DNA from: Nelumbo lutea
Lineage: Eukaryota; Streptophyta; Magnoliopsida; Proteales; Nelumbonaceae
NCBI GenBank assembly: GCA_022828595.1
Contig: JAKGHH010000008.1
Span: forward strand, 5,268,728 to 5,332,727
DNA length: 64,000 nucleotides
Direction of reading: 5' to 3'
The translations under genes and the position numbers were made by a program. Positions within the stretch are counted from its first letter, which is position 1, and the number at the start of each line of letters is the position of its first letter. Shown in pieces: positions 24,901 through 36,900 of the stretch. The notes beneath the pieces are model-generated. The model did not search any database. It was not told the origin of the DNA and saw nothing but the letters and a program-made list of their open reading frames with translations.

Positions 24901-27900
24901 GTAAAACATCTATTAATGAATGATATTCTTTTTCAGCACTGAGGAGTGTCATAAGACAATATACTACAGTAGCACTTCCCCCAATCCCTTCTAATAATGA
25001 AAAGAGTGGATATGGGACAATAAAAGTTGAAAAACATGCATCTTTATTCGATAAAATTGCCAATGTTGACATGGTTGAATCTGAAACCCCAATTCCAATG
25101 GAGTTAATGGGACAGGTATAATTACGTTTTCTTTATAGGAACCTTCGGTAATTAGAATTCAAGAATTTCAAATGATCTTTTACTGATAACTAATATCTTA
25201 TTTTTATTCAGATGTTTGGATTTTTGTTATATCTGTCTGAATATGCAGCAAAAGAAAATGGAAACATTCTTAGAATACATAAGGTACAATTCTTACTTTT
25301 CATTCTCTAAGTGGTTAGTTTGTTTAGATGATCTTATTGGATTTTGAAAATATACAGATGGGCTATTATACTTTGTAAGTGTCTCGAGGTGGTCAGTCTC
25401 TACACGAGTAATAGATTGGGCATCCCTTATGTGCCTATACCATAACAACCGGTCAAACCTCACAAACTAAGTCCTGACCTGGTTTTTTCCTAAAATTGAA
25501 TTTCTTCATGACTATGGGCCAGAGATTGAAAATATCTATTTGAAAATGTGCTTTCCACCAATTTCTGAAGTTTAGTTACCATTATAAATTTAGAATTATC
25601 GATTTGGAGGAAATAGTGCCCAGAGATGTGTTTCCATTACAAATGAATGTTTAAAAATCTAGAGAAACTAGAGAAAGATTGGGAAAAGAATATAGATTTA
25701 TGTTAGAGATGTGTTGGAATAAAAATGATCACAAGCATCAGTACTAGCTCGGGATTTATCCTTTTTGCATCAGGCAGATGAAGTTTCAAGGCTCAAAATC
25801 TTAATCTCTATCATGAGTGGGTTTCCATAGTTTTTTATAAGTAATAGCAATTTTATTAATTAAAATCAAATGATACATATAACAAACTCCCCGCAATGAG
25901 GTACGAGGTGCAGCCTCTAAACTATATCACAAAGCTTACTGTTAGAGTCGACTAAAGAGGGGTATTTTGGTCTTTTCCCCTAAGTGTTAGCTGTATGTCT
26001 CCTCATATGCAGGGGCATTTCAGTCCTTGTAATTTTATTTTTTGTAATGTTTAAGTTTGGTCGACTGGGTTAGACAATTTGTCTTCCCAGTTCGACACTG
26101 TTCACCTTCTCCCTCTTCTTCTTCTTCTTCTTCTTCTTCTTCTTCTTCTCTTCTTTCTTCCTCTTTTCTCAGTTTGGCTGAACTGCACAAACATGGTATC
26201 AGAGCGCCATTGACAGCAGTCGATTACAGCTTCCTCAACTAATATTTCTCAGTTATTGTTCTTTTTTTCGTTTTTTTTTTTTTTTTTTTTTTCTGGTGTG
26301 AGAAATCTGGGGTAGAAGACTGGCACAACCCAGATTCCTGCAGCAACCTCTAGGGCTTCAGAGGTTTGACTTCTGGTGACGGGGAAAGAGAACAACAGTC
26401 GAGTGACCAGAAAAAAAAGGGTTTTTTTCGTGTAGACTGCCGTCACCATGGGTGTGACAGCCGTGGTGGTCGAGTAGGTGCAGTCATGGTGGTCTGAACC
26501 CTCTAATGAGCAATTTCAAGAGGGATTCTTTGTGGTTTTAAATCTGCATGTTAGCAGTACAGTGGTGGTTGAAGTGGTCGAATGTATTCTAAGGCCAGTA
26601 CTTGGTGATTGCAAGTGTGCTTGTGTGGTAGCTAACGAACTGTAGTGCAGTGGTTGGAACTGTTTTTTTGTGTATGACGGGCAGAACCGACTTTGTAGAC
26701 TGAAATGGCTTCGATGGGAGATGCGAGTGGTGACCAGAAATCAAGTGTCATGGTTTCCTCTGATTTTTAAATGTCTAGGTGACCGTGGAGAGGTATAAAG
26801 CTCGTGCCCCTTCATAAGAATGGCACGTGGGAACTTGTTGATCTCCCTTAGGGAAAGGATCCAGTTGGATGTAAATGGGTGTTCACTGTTAAGCATGGGG
26901 CTGATGGAACCGTAGAGAGGTATGAAGCTCGTTTAGTGGAAAATGATTTTACTCAAGTATATGGAGTTGATTATGCAGAAACCTTTGCCCCTGTTGCCAA
27001 AATGAACTCTATTAGAGTCCTTTTCTCTCTTGCTGCCAATCTGAATTGGGATCTATATTAGCTCGACATCAAGAATGCCTTCTTGAATGGTGACCTTGAA
27101 GAGGAAGTTTATATGGTTCAACCCCTCGGTTTTTTGGCTCAAGGAAGTGAACAAAAAGTGTGCAAGTTAAAGAAGTCTTTATACGGGATGAAGCAATCAC
27201 CAAGAGCTTGGTTCAGTAGATTTCATACTGCAGTTCAGTAGAGGGGATACAAGCAATGCTAGTCAGATCACACACTGTTTGTAAAAAGAGTATAAGGTAA
27301 AATGGCTGCCCTAATAGTATATGTAGATGACATAATTGTTACTAGTGACTGGAAGGATGAAATTCAAAGTTTGAAGGGCTTCCTTGCCACTCAGTTCGAA
27401 GTGAAAGATCTAGGACCCGCCAAATACTTCCTTGGAATTGAGGTTGCCTGATCAAAAAAGGGTATCTTCATCTCTCAAAGGAAATATGTCCTAGATTTGC
27501 TCAATGACACTGGAAAGATTGGGGTTAAACCAGCTAACTCTCCCATTGACCCCAACCATAAGTTAAGTGACAGCCAAGGTGAACCTCTTAAGGATGTGAA
27601 GCAATTTTAGAGGCTTGTAGGGAGATTGTTGTACCTCTCTATGACTCGTCCATTCATAGCATATGTTGTTGGTGTCCTCAGCCAGTTCATGCATGCACCT
27701 AGGTCCACTCATCTTGAAGTAGCAGAGAGAATACTGCGGTATCTTAAGAAGTTCCCGGGTGCTGGCTTATTATTCCAAAAACATGGACATTTGAGAGTTG
27801 AAATTTACACAGATGCGGATTGGGCTGGATCTCAAAGTGATAGGTCTACTAGTGGCTACTGCACCTTTGTAGGAGGGAACCTTGTTACTTGGAGGAGTAA

Positions 27901-30900
27901 GAAGCAAACTGCGGTAGCTAGATCCAGTGCTGAAGCTGAGTACCGTGCAATGGCACACGGAGTTGCCGAAGGTATGTGGATAAAGAATCTATTGGGAGAG
28001 TTGGGTTTTCCAGTTGATAAACCCATGATTCTGCTCTGTGACAACAAGGCAGCTATAAGTATCGCTGCCAACCCGGTACTACATGATAGAACAAAGCACA
28101 TTGAAGTTGACAAGCACTTTATCAGAGAGAAAATCATCACAGGCAAAGTATGCACTCCATACATCAGCTCTGAAGACCAACTAGCAGACATCTTTACAAA
28201 AGGGCTAAACCATTCCAGACACCAAGGTCTCTGTGACAAGTTGGGCATGATTGATATCTATGCCCCGACTTGAGGGGGAGTGTTGACAGGTATATTATAT
28301 GTACTGTACGCAGGTTTAGTGCCCATAGGGGTATTTTTGTAATTTTGTAGACCTCTTGTGTTGTACGGCCAGTATAGTATAAATACAAATGCTTCACTCG
28401 ATTGAAGTAGTTCTTTTGAGGCCTTAACTTGGTAGCCTCTTCTTTCTTCTTCTTCTTCTTTCTTCTTTCCTTCTTCTCCTGCTCAACAATTTGCAAGAGA
28501 GGAGTATGAGAGATTTCTTTAGGCCACCTCACATCAGAATACTGACATTCTTGCTCATTCAGGTATAGCTTGCCTAGCATCCAAACCTTCACCCTAGATA
28601 ATTGACTCTAGAGCCTCTGATCACATGACCGGGACTCCAGGTGTGTTTTCCTCCCTTTCTCCAACTTCTACATCGAATAATGTGATCCTTGCCAATGGAT
28701 CTCTTTCTTTGACTTTTGTTTTATACGTTCCCAAGTTTCCTTTCAATCTTATGTCTGTTAGTAAACTAACCAAATCCCTTAATTGTTCTATCACATTTTA
28801 CCCTTCCTCTTGTGTTTTTCAAGATCTAACGATGGGGAAGAAGATTGGTGGAGGGCATGAAGTTGGAGGATATCTTGACAGTGGTGGATCTATGGTTGCA
28901 CTTCAAACCTCTTTGACTCCTTTTCAGTGGCATTATAGACTCGGCCATCTCTTAAAGCTCTCAAGCTTCTTGTTCCATCATTGAGTCGTCTGTTGTCTTT
29001 ACAGTGTGAGTCATGTTAGTATGGGAAACACCATCGGGTTTCCTTTGGTCCTAGAGTTGATAGTCATATGTTGAGTCCTTTTGATTTAGTTCATTTAGAT
29101 GTGTGGGGTCCAATTAGAATTGAGTCTTATAATGGTTACAAATATTTTGATATCTTTGTTGATGACTGTTCAAGAATGACATGGCTTTATTTAATGAAAG
29201 AAAGAAGTGAATTATTTTCCATTTCCTAAAAGTTTCACGCTGAAGTGCATACATAATTTGGTGTTTCACTTAAAATTCTTCGTTCTGACATTGGCAGAGA
29301 GTATTTTCTTTCTTCATTCTAGTAATACTTGGAACAACATGGTATTATTCATCAGACATCTTGTGCTCACACCCCTCAACAAAATGGGGTGGCTGAGAGG
29401 AAGAATCGGCATCTACTTGAAACAGCTCGGTCTCTCCATCATATGAATGCTCCTAATCGTTTCTAGAGTTATGCAGTCATGACTGTTTGTTTTCCCATTA
29501 ATCGCATGCTCTCATTTATTCTGAATGGCCGTTCTCTGTTCTCTATCTTATTTCCCACTCTGTGTCAATATCCTCTGACTCCCAGGATCTTCAGGTGTGT
29601 GTACTTTGTTCAGAATCTTGGTCCTGGACTAGACAAGTTGGATGTTTGTTCCATTAAATGTATCTTCCTTGGCTACTCTAGGACCCAAAAAGGGTATAAA
29701 TGCTACAACCTTGTTACTACTTCTCTCCTTCTGATATCCCTTCTCCTCATAGAGGTTCCTCTTCCTCTTCCAGTTGATAATTCCATCCCGGTGGTTCCCA
29801 TTATGCCTGAGTCTACACCTTCCCCAATGCGGGAGCGTACTGAAAGACCACCAATTCGTCAAGTGTATATTCATCGGCAGAGGCCAGCACCTCCACCACC
29901 TTCTACTCCAACGGCTGATCCAGCTCTTTCCACAACTGAGTTGCCTTCCGACCTTGACTTTCCTATTGCTGTGTGGAAAGGTAAACGTAGTTGCACACTA
30001 CATCCTATATCCAATTATGTTTCTGTATCTCACATTTCTACTTCCCATTGTGAGTTTATTACCTTGTTATCCTCTGTATCCATACCTAAGGATGTTAAGG
30101 AGGCCCTTACCTCACCAGGCTAGCGAAATGCTATGGAAGAAGAACTTTCTGCTCTTTATCACAATCATACATGGGAACTCACCAATCTTCCTCCAGGTAA
30201 ACATGTTGTTGGTTGTAAGTGGGTGTATACTGTTAAGTATTTACCAGATGGGAGAGTGGAACGGCTGAAAGCCCGTTTAGTTGCAAAAAGTTACTCTCAA
30301 CTTTATGGTGTAGACTATGTCGAAACCTTTTCTCCAGTTGCAAAGATTGGCTCAGTACGCATGTTGATTTCCTTAGCTGCACTACATGATTGGCCTCTCT
30401 TTCAGCTTGATATTAAAAATGCTTTTCTCCATGGTGATCTTCTAGAGGAAGTGTACATGGAGCAACCACCAGGGTTTGTTGCTCAAGGGGAGGATGGTAA
30501 GGTGTGTAAGTTCAAGAAGGCGATCTATGAGCTCAAACAGTCTCCCCGTGCTTGGTTTGGCAAATTCAGTGAAGTGGTGAAGGAGTTTGGAATGAGACAA
30601 TGTCAAGTTGACCATTTAGTATTTAGCTATGACTCTGTGGCCGGGAAGATCTTGTTGGTAGTATATGTGGATGACATAGTCATAATTGGCAGTGATAGAG
30701 TTGAGATTGATAGATTGAAGACATTCCTACAAAATCACTTTCAGACAAAAGATGTTGGGAAGTTGAAGTATTTTCTAGGTATAGAAGTTGCTAGATCAAA
30801 GGAAGGCATCAACCTCTGTCAGCGGAAATATATTCCTGACCTGTTGGAAGATACAAGGTTGCTAGGTGCTAAACTAGCTGAAACCGTCATGGAACTGAAT

Positions 30901-33900
30901 GTGAAGTTGGGGAGTGACACAGGTGAATTGTTTGATAATCATGGAAGGTATAGAAGGCTAGTGGGAAAACTGAACTATCTAACTATCACTAGGCCTGACA
31001 TCTCTTTTGCCGTCAGTGTGGTAATCCAGTTCATGCAGAATCCTTGGGTGCCTTACTGGGATGCAGTTCTTAGAATTGTGCGGTATTTGAAGGGGGGGGG
31101 GCAGGTCATGGGTTACTATACAAGCTAGGAGGTGACCTTGAAGTAGTTGGATACACCGACACAGACTGGGCTGGCTCTGTATCAGGCAGGAGATCCACTA
31201 CAGGTTATTGCACCTTTTTGGGAGGAAATCTAGTGACTTGGAAGAGCAAGAAGCATGTTGTTGTAGCAAGGAGCAGTGCAGAAGCAGAATACAGGGCCAT
31301 GGCACATACTACATGTGAGTTAGTATGGTTGAAGAATCTATTGCAGGAAATCGGGTTTTCAATATGCAAACCCATGAAGCTATACTGTGATAACCAGGCT
31401 GCAATTCACATCTCATCCAACCCAGTTTTTCATGAGAGAACTAAACACATAGAGGTAGATTGCCACTTTGTAAGGGAAAAGGTCATCAATGGTGAGATAA
31501 GTACTAAGCATGTGAGAACAGGTGACCAATTGGTAGATCTGTTCACAAAAGGGTTGAGTTCGGGAAGAGTGAGCTATATATGTAACAAGATGGGATTATA
31601 TGATATATACCTTCCAGCTTGAGGGGGAGTGTTAAGAGTCGACTAAAGAGGGGTATTTTGATCTTTCCCCCAAGTAAAGTGTTAGCTGTATGTCTCCTCA
31701 TATGTAGGGGCATTTCAGTCCTTGTAATTTTATTTTTTGTAATGTTTAAGCTTGGTCGACTGGGTTAGACGATTTGTCTTCTCAGTTTGACACTGTTCAC
31801 CTTCTTCTCCCTCTTCTCTTCTTCTTCTCTTCTTTCTTCCTCTTTTCTCAGTTTGGCTGAACCGCACAAACACTTACAAATGAGCCCAAAAAAGCTCCTA
31901 TTCACCACTTGTTTGGCTAGAAAATCTGTCAACCCATTTGCCGATCTTTCCATATCTGCCATCTCTATCCTGTGTAGGTTTTCATAGTTTTGCTCCACAT
32001 AGTAGGTATATTAGCTAGAGCTGGAGTCAATAGGGTTTTTCTGTATAGTAGCAACTAGTTAGCCAACTTTTTTTTTTGCCCTTCTGTTTTGGAGGGGGCT
32101 GCCTTTGCATTTGTATGCTATGTACATCATCTTGCTGGACTCCTCTTTTGATACATTAACATAAATATACCCGGTTACAATTTCTTAATAAAAGAATAAA
32201 ACTTTAGTATGATTACGATGCTATGAGATTAGGGCATACAATCATCAATTAGATTTGATACTCATCCTCTTTAATGTTGAGCTGAATTCCTAATTTCCTA
32301 TCAGTGGATGATAGGCAGGAACCTTACCATTTGAAACATGACCTATGGTTGTCAATGTGGATGTAACTTTCTTAGCTAACTTATAGTTTTTTGTAGTTTT
32401 ATAAATTATATATTTTCAGTAATATATCCCATCTAGTTGACCCCAAATAGTTGGCTTCAAAGCTAAGTTGAGTTTTAAGCTAAGTTGCACACATCTATAA
32501 TGGCCTGACTTCTTTACTTATTTTTTGTTCTTAAATTGATCAAACCTTTTAAATATGTTAATTTTGGTTTTAAATATATTCAAATTAAAAATATATATCA
32601 TTTTATGCCAGAGATATGAAAGTTCAAAGAAATTCAAAATTGTTTTTGAGTAGTCAATTCTCCCCCTCCCCCCTTAATTTTTGTGTTGAACTTCTCTGGT
32701 TATCTTTGCAAGTGTCCTTTGTATAACCCATGCTTACATGCATATGAATGCTAAATTACTTTTTCGTTCCTTTAGTTACTTCAAATGCATGGAGAACCAT
32801 GCATGATGAATATTGTGTCTAGTCTAGTGTTTTAAAAGCGCAAGGACCATTTTGCGCCTAAGCCTAAGGCATAAGGCATATGGCGAGGTGTGCGCCTTTT
32901 TGAAGCAAGGAATAGAAAATGCAAAAATGCTAAAAAATGCCAAAAAGTAAAAAAATGTAAAATATTATAAATTTAAAAAACATTATTAATTACAAACATA
33001 AACTTAAATTTTAAAATAAATGTTTTAAAAAGCCTATTATCTTAATTTAAAATACATAAATGTAACATGTAAAAATATTTAAAATGAAAATTTAAAAATC
33101 AAATCAAGCATAACATATAAAGCATACTGAAGCATGTAAATACTTAATCTCTTTACTTTTTTTCCCAATTTCATTGCTTCAAGTAGCTAATGTGATGTTA
33201 AACTTTATGCTCCTAATTCTATGAGCCGCCTTTGCACGAAGCCCCTAGAGGCAAGCCGGAACTAGTCCATATCAGGGTCTTAAATTCTTAGTCCCTATAA
33301 AAAGAGGTTTTATAACTTTAAGTGTCTTTTACAAATATCTTTTATTAGGATCAATGAATGAGCAACATTAGCAAATATGGTTGTCTTGAGGGGCTTGATC
33401 GGTGGGCCGGGGGAAAAGCCCTGGCCCAACTGCTAAGCATGAAAAAACAGAAAAAAGTGCACAGATTTTCAAAAGGCAGACGCCTGGGCTGAAGCACAAG
33501 GCTCACCAGGCGCATGCTTAGGTGCACTAGGCACATGCCTTTTGAAAGTGTTGTGCCTGGGACCTAGGCGAGGCGCATACACTAAAATGTACCTCACCTA
33601 TGCACCTCAGGCTGACCTTTTAAATCACTGGTCTGGTCCAGGTTGTTGTTAATTTTATTTTAATGGTACAATGTTCCTCAATTATGGTGCTTGATGCAGG
33701 TGTTATATCTGTTGGGATAAAAAACATAGTACTACCATTCCTTGCATTCATATGAGGAAGACTTGCACAACTTTCATAGATAACAGATAAAAAAAGAGAA
33801 GGAAAATGGAAGAGTAATGCCTGAGGACCATCATCCTTGACTAATCAATACCATTTTAGCCATTTATATGTGCCTAAGAACCTGTATTTTATGGCTTGGG

Positions 33901-36900
33901 AAAACATGCTATGGATCAGCCATAAATAATGGTCCTTATTTCAGCCTTGGCGTAACTCAAGATGAAATGAGCAGATTTTTTGTTAAAAGAAAGTTTTATG
34001 AGAACATGTAGCTGAGGAAATGCCAGAGCCAAAATTAGGTAATGACCCTACCAGGCTCACACAAAAGGAACATTTTTTATTTTCTAATTTCATGGATTAA
34101 GAAAAAAAAATCTGATATTGCAAACTTGCAGTAAGGAAAATGCTATTTTTTACCAACAAGATTATTCATTCTCTAATCTTAAAAGCCTATGCTAGTTTTT
34201 ATGAATTAATATTTTAGTGATAGGCTGAGAATGTGAACTTCGAAATTATTATCATATGTTTATATGTTTTAATATGTTTATACCTTACCATCATCATGAT
34301 CAGCCTCATTCAATTGATTGCAACAAGCAATCACATTTTCCTTTACTTTTTTTTCTCAGACAATGTTTTTCATTATTTTTTATTTTGAAATAGTAAGGTA
34401 AGATTTGATTTATCTTTGCAAAATCAGTATATACAGATATATAGAAAGTATATAAGGATTTATGCAAGGTTTAAGCCGATAAAAAATAGAATAGATCAGA
34501 AACTATCTTGTGTGAATAAAGTACATGATGAAACATGATTGGTGGTACATCCCTAAACCGTTGTGGATGGAAAACCAAGAATTATATTTTGGCTGAAAGT
34601 CCCCATATTCAGCAAGTTGTAATACGTTTTTCTTGATTCAAGTTAATTCAATACAGTGGCATGTAGTTGTGGTGGGCTTTCAGTGCACTGTGTCTGATAC
34701 CTTAAATCTTTGTCAGAGCTTGTAAGACATACATATACTTTATAGTCTACACAAGTGAGAGAATGTTTTTCAATTGTATTATTATAGCCATTTGAAACCC
34801 TCAATAAACAGCCTCCATTTCCCTGTTGCCATCATTTTTCTTCCTTCCTCTTCATCCATTTACTGTCTAGGTGATTTCATCAATCTACGTGTTTTTTTTC
34901 ATGACTCCACGGCTTGTTCAATTAAAAGCACAACGTATTAACTTGAATGTATCTTTGTATAACTTCTTAGAAATTACTACCTGCAGGTACATGACAGAGC
35001 ACAAGTGTTCGTTTCATGTCAATCTACAGACGATGGGATTCCAACATATGTCGGTACAATTGAAAGATGGTCAAATAGGGCACTTGATATTCCTTATGTT
35101 GAATGTGTCTCTAATATCAGCTTATTCATATTGGTAAAGTGCTTTCTGCTTTCCCATTTATCTAACTTGGCATAGGGTTTTGTTCCATTCCTTATCAGAA
35201 TGAATACTCTATAAAGTATGCAAGGATATATGCCCAAAAAGGACAGTGAGGATCAGAAAAGAACTCGAAAATTTTGCATGATCAACCAATTTAGAGTCGG
35301 CCATAACATAATTGTTTGCTCTATTCATTTGAATACTATGTGCACATGGTCTTTAGTTCGTTTTTAAAGAACTTATCATTGAATAGGTTTTCTAACGGTG
35401 TTTCTTGATTCTGTGACTATGGAGAGACATTTTATGCAGACATTAAGTAGTTAAAGTGTAGGGTTTAACGGTTCATCTTATGGTGACTTGCACAAAACTG
35501 ATTTATTTACCTTCTACCTTCTATAAATACCTGATGAATTTGTTGAGGAAAAAAGTTGCTGCACTTTATGTAATATGTATTTCAATTATTTTGTTTGATC
35601 AAGATAATATTTTACTGTATAATCCTTATATTTTCTCTTTCTTATCTTTTTGGTTTTTTGTCTCCTGGCGTTTATCCCCATGTCTTGGAGGCCATGCTAT
35701 TTTCTTTCCCTAATTTTTTGTTGACTGGAGAAAAATTTAGAAAACGTTTGTTCAGCTTTAGTTTCTTATTTTCTTATTTTTTTTTCTTTTAAATTACTAA
35801 CCGATTGGATAAACATTTGGCTTTGAAATACTCTCAAAATATTTTAGGTTATATTGCATCTGTCTGGATTTGAAGATCTTGGCATTTTTACCATCAAGAA
35901 GAAAGCCACAAACTAAAAAAATTCTTGTTAACTGATGCTGATGTGAGCCAATAACTATAATATTTCAGGTATTATTTATTTAGTTTGGAAGATTGGAAGA
36001 CATATTCTGCAAAATTGTTTCAAGGGAAAGAAAGAATGAACAATTGGGACTTTTAGCTTAAAATGTATCAGCAGGTATTAATGTATTCAATCTCCTAATT
36101 GTAGGTTGAAAACATGGGTCGTGTGAATTATGGGCCATACATGTATGATAGGAAGGTAATACCTCCCTTAACAATGCTTTATGAATGTTCATATAGACAA
36201 TTTAATTTTTTTAATGCTCTTTAACATGAAATGAATTGAGTCGAGTTTACTTAAAACAGTACAATGCAATAATTTTGTGAGCAATAATGCTTTTAGCATT
36301 TCAAATGAATTTACCATAAAGAAAAGTTCCAACCTCTCATCCATAAAAAAAAGTCCAACCTCTACTATAGTGAGTTCAAAGAATGATATTGACTAACAGC
36401 TTTAGGATTATGGTATTTCATTTGAGAACCAAATAAAGGTTGATTTTTATTTTTGTCATTCCGTGATTGTATAGTATTCTTTAAGGATAATAAGTTACAT
36501 TTTTTTGATAAGAAACAGCATTATCAAATTTTATTAATATCAACAAAAACTTTACAATAGTAATTAAAGAAATGAAATACAGCCTGCTGCTGTCAAATCT
36601 TCTCTTTTACTTTCATCCCTTTATAAATTAGCACCTAGCCCTGCTTCACCCCACACTAAACCTTTTAGACTCCCAACCTTGCAAGAGATTAAGTGAAGCT
36701 GTTGCTTCTCTGTGAATCCATCTGAACGAGGAATTTTGGTCTGTTACCAGTGTTCTAGCTCTGTCCAACAGCTTCTCTAGTCAAGGATCTCATATTTCAA
36801 GGCACCTCCATCCCTGATTTTAGCCAGTTAGTGATATCTTGACAGTCCCCCTCAACTTTCAGATCTGTCTATCCAGATGAAGGCAAGCTTTAACCCTTGT

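Larger units (their letters stand above)
26780..28488 (+). mobile_element. Copia element C6, 3' part inside C5
   Basis: RT, RNase H and 3' LTR of a third copia type placed between the C5 gag start and the C5 protease. No 5' LTR, gag or integrase. The first 50 bases repeat a piece of its own RT (VERYKAR), which suggests a messy deletion junction at the 5' side. Confidence 0.78.
25940..31872 (+). mobile_element. Copia element C5, both LTRs, TSD cttac
   Basis: 5933 bp, bounded by LTRs 25940-26193 and 31630-31872 and flanked by the exact 5-bp duplication cttac (25935-25939 and 31873-31877). Close relative of C3. Most of gag is gone; in its place sits the 3' part of C6. Protease to RNase H follow from 28560. 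Sense to the host gene, inside the intron between exons H and I. Confidence 0.9.
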
